Assembly: GCA_004552725.1 (NCBI GenBank)
Contig: SFNM01000107.1
Location: forward strand, 1-6,082
Length of the DNA stretch: 6,082 nt
Direction of reading: 5' to 3'
DNA from: Bacteroidales bacterium
GTDB lineage: Bacteria; Bacteroidota; Bacteroidia; Bacteroidales; Muribaculaceae
The notes beneath the pieces were generated by a model. That model saw only the letters and a list, made by a program, of their open reading frames with translations, was not told the origin of the DNA and ran no database searches. Shown here piece by piece: positions 4,853-6,082 of this stretch. Numbering within the stretch: the first letter of the stretch is position 1; each line of letters starts with the position of its first letter. The translations under genes and the position numbers were made by a program.

Positions 4853-6082
4853 ATGGCACAACAAGATTCAGGTGATACTCGCTACAAACTTCGTGGCGTC
4901 TCGGCTTCGAAAGAAGACGTTCATGCCGCTATCAAGAATGTTGACAAAGGCATCTATCCCAACGCCTTCTGCAAAATCATTCCCGACATTTTGGGCGGTG
5001 ACCCACAGTATTGCAATATAATGCATGCCGATGGCGCCGGCACCAAGTCGTCGCTCGCCTACATATATTGGCGCGAAACCGGCGACCTCTCGGTGTTTAA
5101 AGGCATTGCGCAAGATGCCTTGATTATGAACATCGACGATTTGCTTTGCGTGGGTGCCACTGACAACATCTTGGTGTCCTCGACCATCGGCCGTAACAAG
5201 CGCTTAATTCCCGGCGAAGTCATCTCCGCTATCATCAACTCCACTGAAGAACTCTTGGCCGAACTACGCAGCCACGGCATCTCTGCTTGGAGCACCGGCG
5301 GCGAAACCGCCGACGTGGGCGACTTGGTGCGCACTATCATTGTCGACTCCACCGTCACCTGCCGCATGCCTCGCGCCGAAGTTGTCGACAACGGCAATAT
5401 TGCCGGTGGCGACGTCATAGTGGGCCTTTGCTCATACGGCCAAGCCACTTACGAAAGCCAATACAATGGCGGTATGGGTAGCAACGGTCTCACCTCCGCT
5501 CGCCACGACGTATTCCACAAATACTTACTCGAGCGCTTCCCCGAAAGTTGCGATGTAAATATCCCTGCCGAACTCATCTACAGCGGCAACTGCCGACTCA
5601 CCGACAGCGTGAATGGTTCGCCACTCGATGCCGGCAAATTGGTGCTGTCGCCCACGCGCACTTACGCGCCGGTGGTTAAAGCCATCCTCAAAGAAATGCG
5701 TCCGCAAATCCATGGTATGATACACTGCTCCGGCGGCGCCCAAACTAAAATTATGAACTTTGTTCACAACAAACACGTTGTAAAAGACAATATGTTCGCA
5801 CCCGGTCCCCTCTTCTCACTCATCCAAAAGCAATCAGGCACCGACTGGCGCGAAATGTACAAGGTTTTCAACTGCGGTCACCGATTTGAAGTGTATTTGC
5901 CACAACAATATGCCCAGGCCGTAATCGACATCGCTCACTCATTCAACATCGATGCTCAAATCGTGGGTCGTGTGGAAGATGCAGCAGAAAATCGCCGGGC
6001 AGATCATCAAGGAAATAAAAAGCCGGCTTTCCTTCCTTGCGAATGTGGGGCTCAATTATCTGACGCTGGCCCGCAGCGCCAG
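4853..6082 (+). CDS. purM: Phosphoribosylformylglycinamidine cyclo-ligase (AIR synthase), 3' end replaced at window edge
   Basis: PurM catalyses the ATP-dependent ring closure of FGAM to aminoimidazole ribotide in cytoplasmic purine synthesis. Family motifs in order are DGAGTKSSLA (60-69), DDLLCVGA (95-102), TGGETADVGD (148-157), NGLTSARHD (211-219), SPTRTYAPVV (266-275), HCSGGAQTK (291-299) and FNCGHRFEVY (339-348). The sequence closely follows the long Bacteroidota PurM type, about 390 aa, against about 345 in E. coli. The ATG at 4853 gives the expected N-terminus (YKLRGVSASKEDVHAAIKN follows) and lies 7 nt after the antiporter stop, so co-transcription is likely. No purine riboswitch or other regulatory structure is visible. 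PurM-like sequence continues to VGRVEDAAE (residues 371-379, ending near 5989). The frame stays open to the edge, but the last 31 codons do not resemble PurM because the DNA there is UvrA-like in another frame. About ten natural C-terminal residues are therefore missing and the real stop is not in the window. Confidence 0.95.
   Translation, partial: MAQQDSGDTRYKLRGVSASKEDVHAAIKNVDKGIYPNAFCKIIPDILGGDPQYCNIMHADGAGTKSSLAYIYWRETGDLSVFKGIAQDALIMNIDDLLCVGATDNILVSSTIGRNKRLIPGEVISAIINSTEELLAELRSHGISAWSTGGETADVGDLVRTIIVDSTVTCRMPRAEVVDNGNIAGGDVIVGLCSYGQATYESQYNGGMGSNGLTSARHDVFHKYLLERFPESCDVNIPAELIYSGNCRLTDSVNGSPLDAGKLVLSPTRTYAPVVKAILKEMRPQIHGMIHCSGGAQTKIMNFVHNKHVVKDNMFAPGPLFSLIQKQSGTDWREMYKVFNCGHRFEVYLPQQYAQAVIDIAHSFNIDAQIVGRVEDAAENRRADHQGNKKPAFLPCECGAQLSDAGPQRQ
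5985..6082 (+). CDS. uvrA: Internal fragment of UvrA (excinuclease ABC subunit A), abutting truncated purM
   Basis: UvrA is the ATP-binding damage-recognition subunit of nucleotide excision repair. From 5985 the frame one base behind that of purM encodes QKIAGQ, then IIKEIKSRLSFL, then NVGLNYLTLARSA, running off the right edge. This matches the conserved UvrA segment just before the first ABC signature (in E. coli LGFLVNVGLDYLTLSRSA followed by LSGGEAQRI), roughly the middle of a ~940-aa protein. It has no start and is not an independent gene. The YLTLARSA wording is closer to Firmicutes/Proteobacteria UvrA than to the Bacteroidota form as I remember it, and both Gly codons are GGG, whereas purM here uses only GGC/GGT. 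The exact junction is ambiguous within about 5980-5990. It most likely marks a chimeric contig end. Confidence 0.82.

Noticed and set aside
5059..5448. Minus-strand frame of 129 codons within purM
   Set aside because: It is antisense to PurM catalytic motifs, so it is explained by the codon bias of purM.
5990..6082. Reading the last 31 codons in the purM frame as a novel PurM C-terminal extension
   Set aside because: The same DNA in another frame is a clear UvrA segment, so the purM-frame reading is an out-of-frame by-product.
1..6082. Search by eye for CRISPR repeats, insertion-sequence ends, phage or toxin-antitoxin genes
   Set aside because: No regularly spaced direct repeats, transposase-like frames or terminal inverted repeats were seen; apart from the right-end join, the window reads as ordinary chromosome.

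Overview
The window looks like a piece of a Bacteroidales (phylum Bacteroidota) chromosome, probably a gut-type genome and plausibly Muribaculaceae/Prevotella-like. The evidence is threefold: promoter-like elements match the Bacteroidota TAnnTTTG -7 consensus; the PurM is of the long Bacteroidota type; and a membrane-anchored coiled-coil/HTH protein resembles the C-terminal half of Bacteroidales TPR-TM-HTH regulators. Taxonomy below phylum/order is inference. The contents are mostly housekeeping and poorly characterised core genes. I see no CRISPR array, insertion sequence, phage or plasmid gene, or defence cassette.

Layout. (1) Positions 1-87 are a short AT-rich region with a promoter-like element and, on the minus strand, the possible first 12 codons of a divergent gene. 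(2) Positions 88-1337 hold two plus-strand genes that overlap by ATGA: a 198-aa membrane-anchored HTH protein with no sensor domain and a 218-aa all-helical protein of unknown function. (3) Positions 1338-1678 contain no protein gene. They hold a minus-strand tRNA-Pro(TGG) with its own promoter and an intrinsic terminator, followed by a second promoter facing the other way. (4) Positions 1679-4845 hold a bicistron with a 1-nt overlap: a membrane-anchored periplasmic coiled-coil protein and a large CPA2-family cation:proton antiporter with an added membrane domain and two C-terminal TrkA-C-like domains. (5) From 4853, 7 nt downstream, comes purM (purine biosynthesis), which runs to the window edge.

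The most notable feature is at the right end. PurM homology stops at about residue 379 (about nt 5987-5990), roughly ten residues short of the natural C-terminus. The last ~95 nt instead encode, in another frame, an internal piece of UvrA from just upstream of the first ABC signature motif. The UvrA piece looks non-Bacteroidota in type and uses Gly codons absent from purM. A chimeric assembly or library junction at a contig end is the simplest explanation; a real rearrangement is less likely.

Functionally, the left pair may be a small regulatory module. The coiled-coil/antiporter pair is probably a cell-envelope ion-homeostasis unit. purM may be co-transcribed with it simply through tight packing. 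I found no convincing new multi-gene system. The best candidates for uncharacterised biology are the HTH/helical-protein pair and the coiled-coil/antiporter pair.
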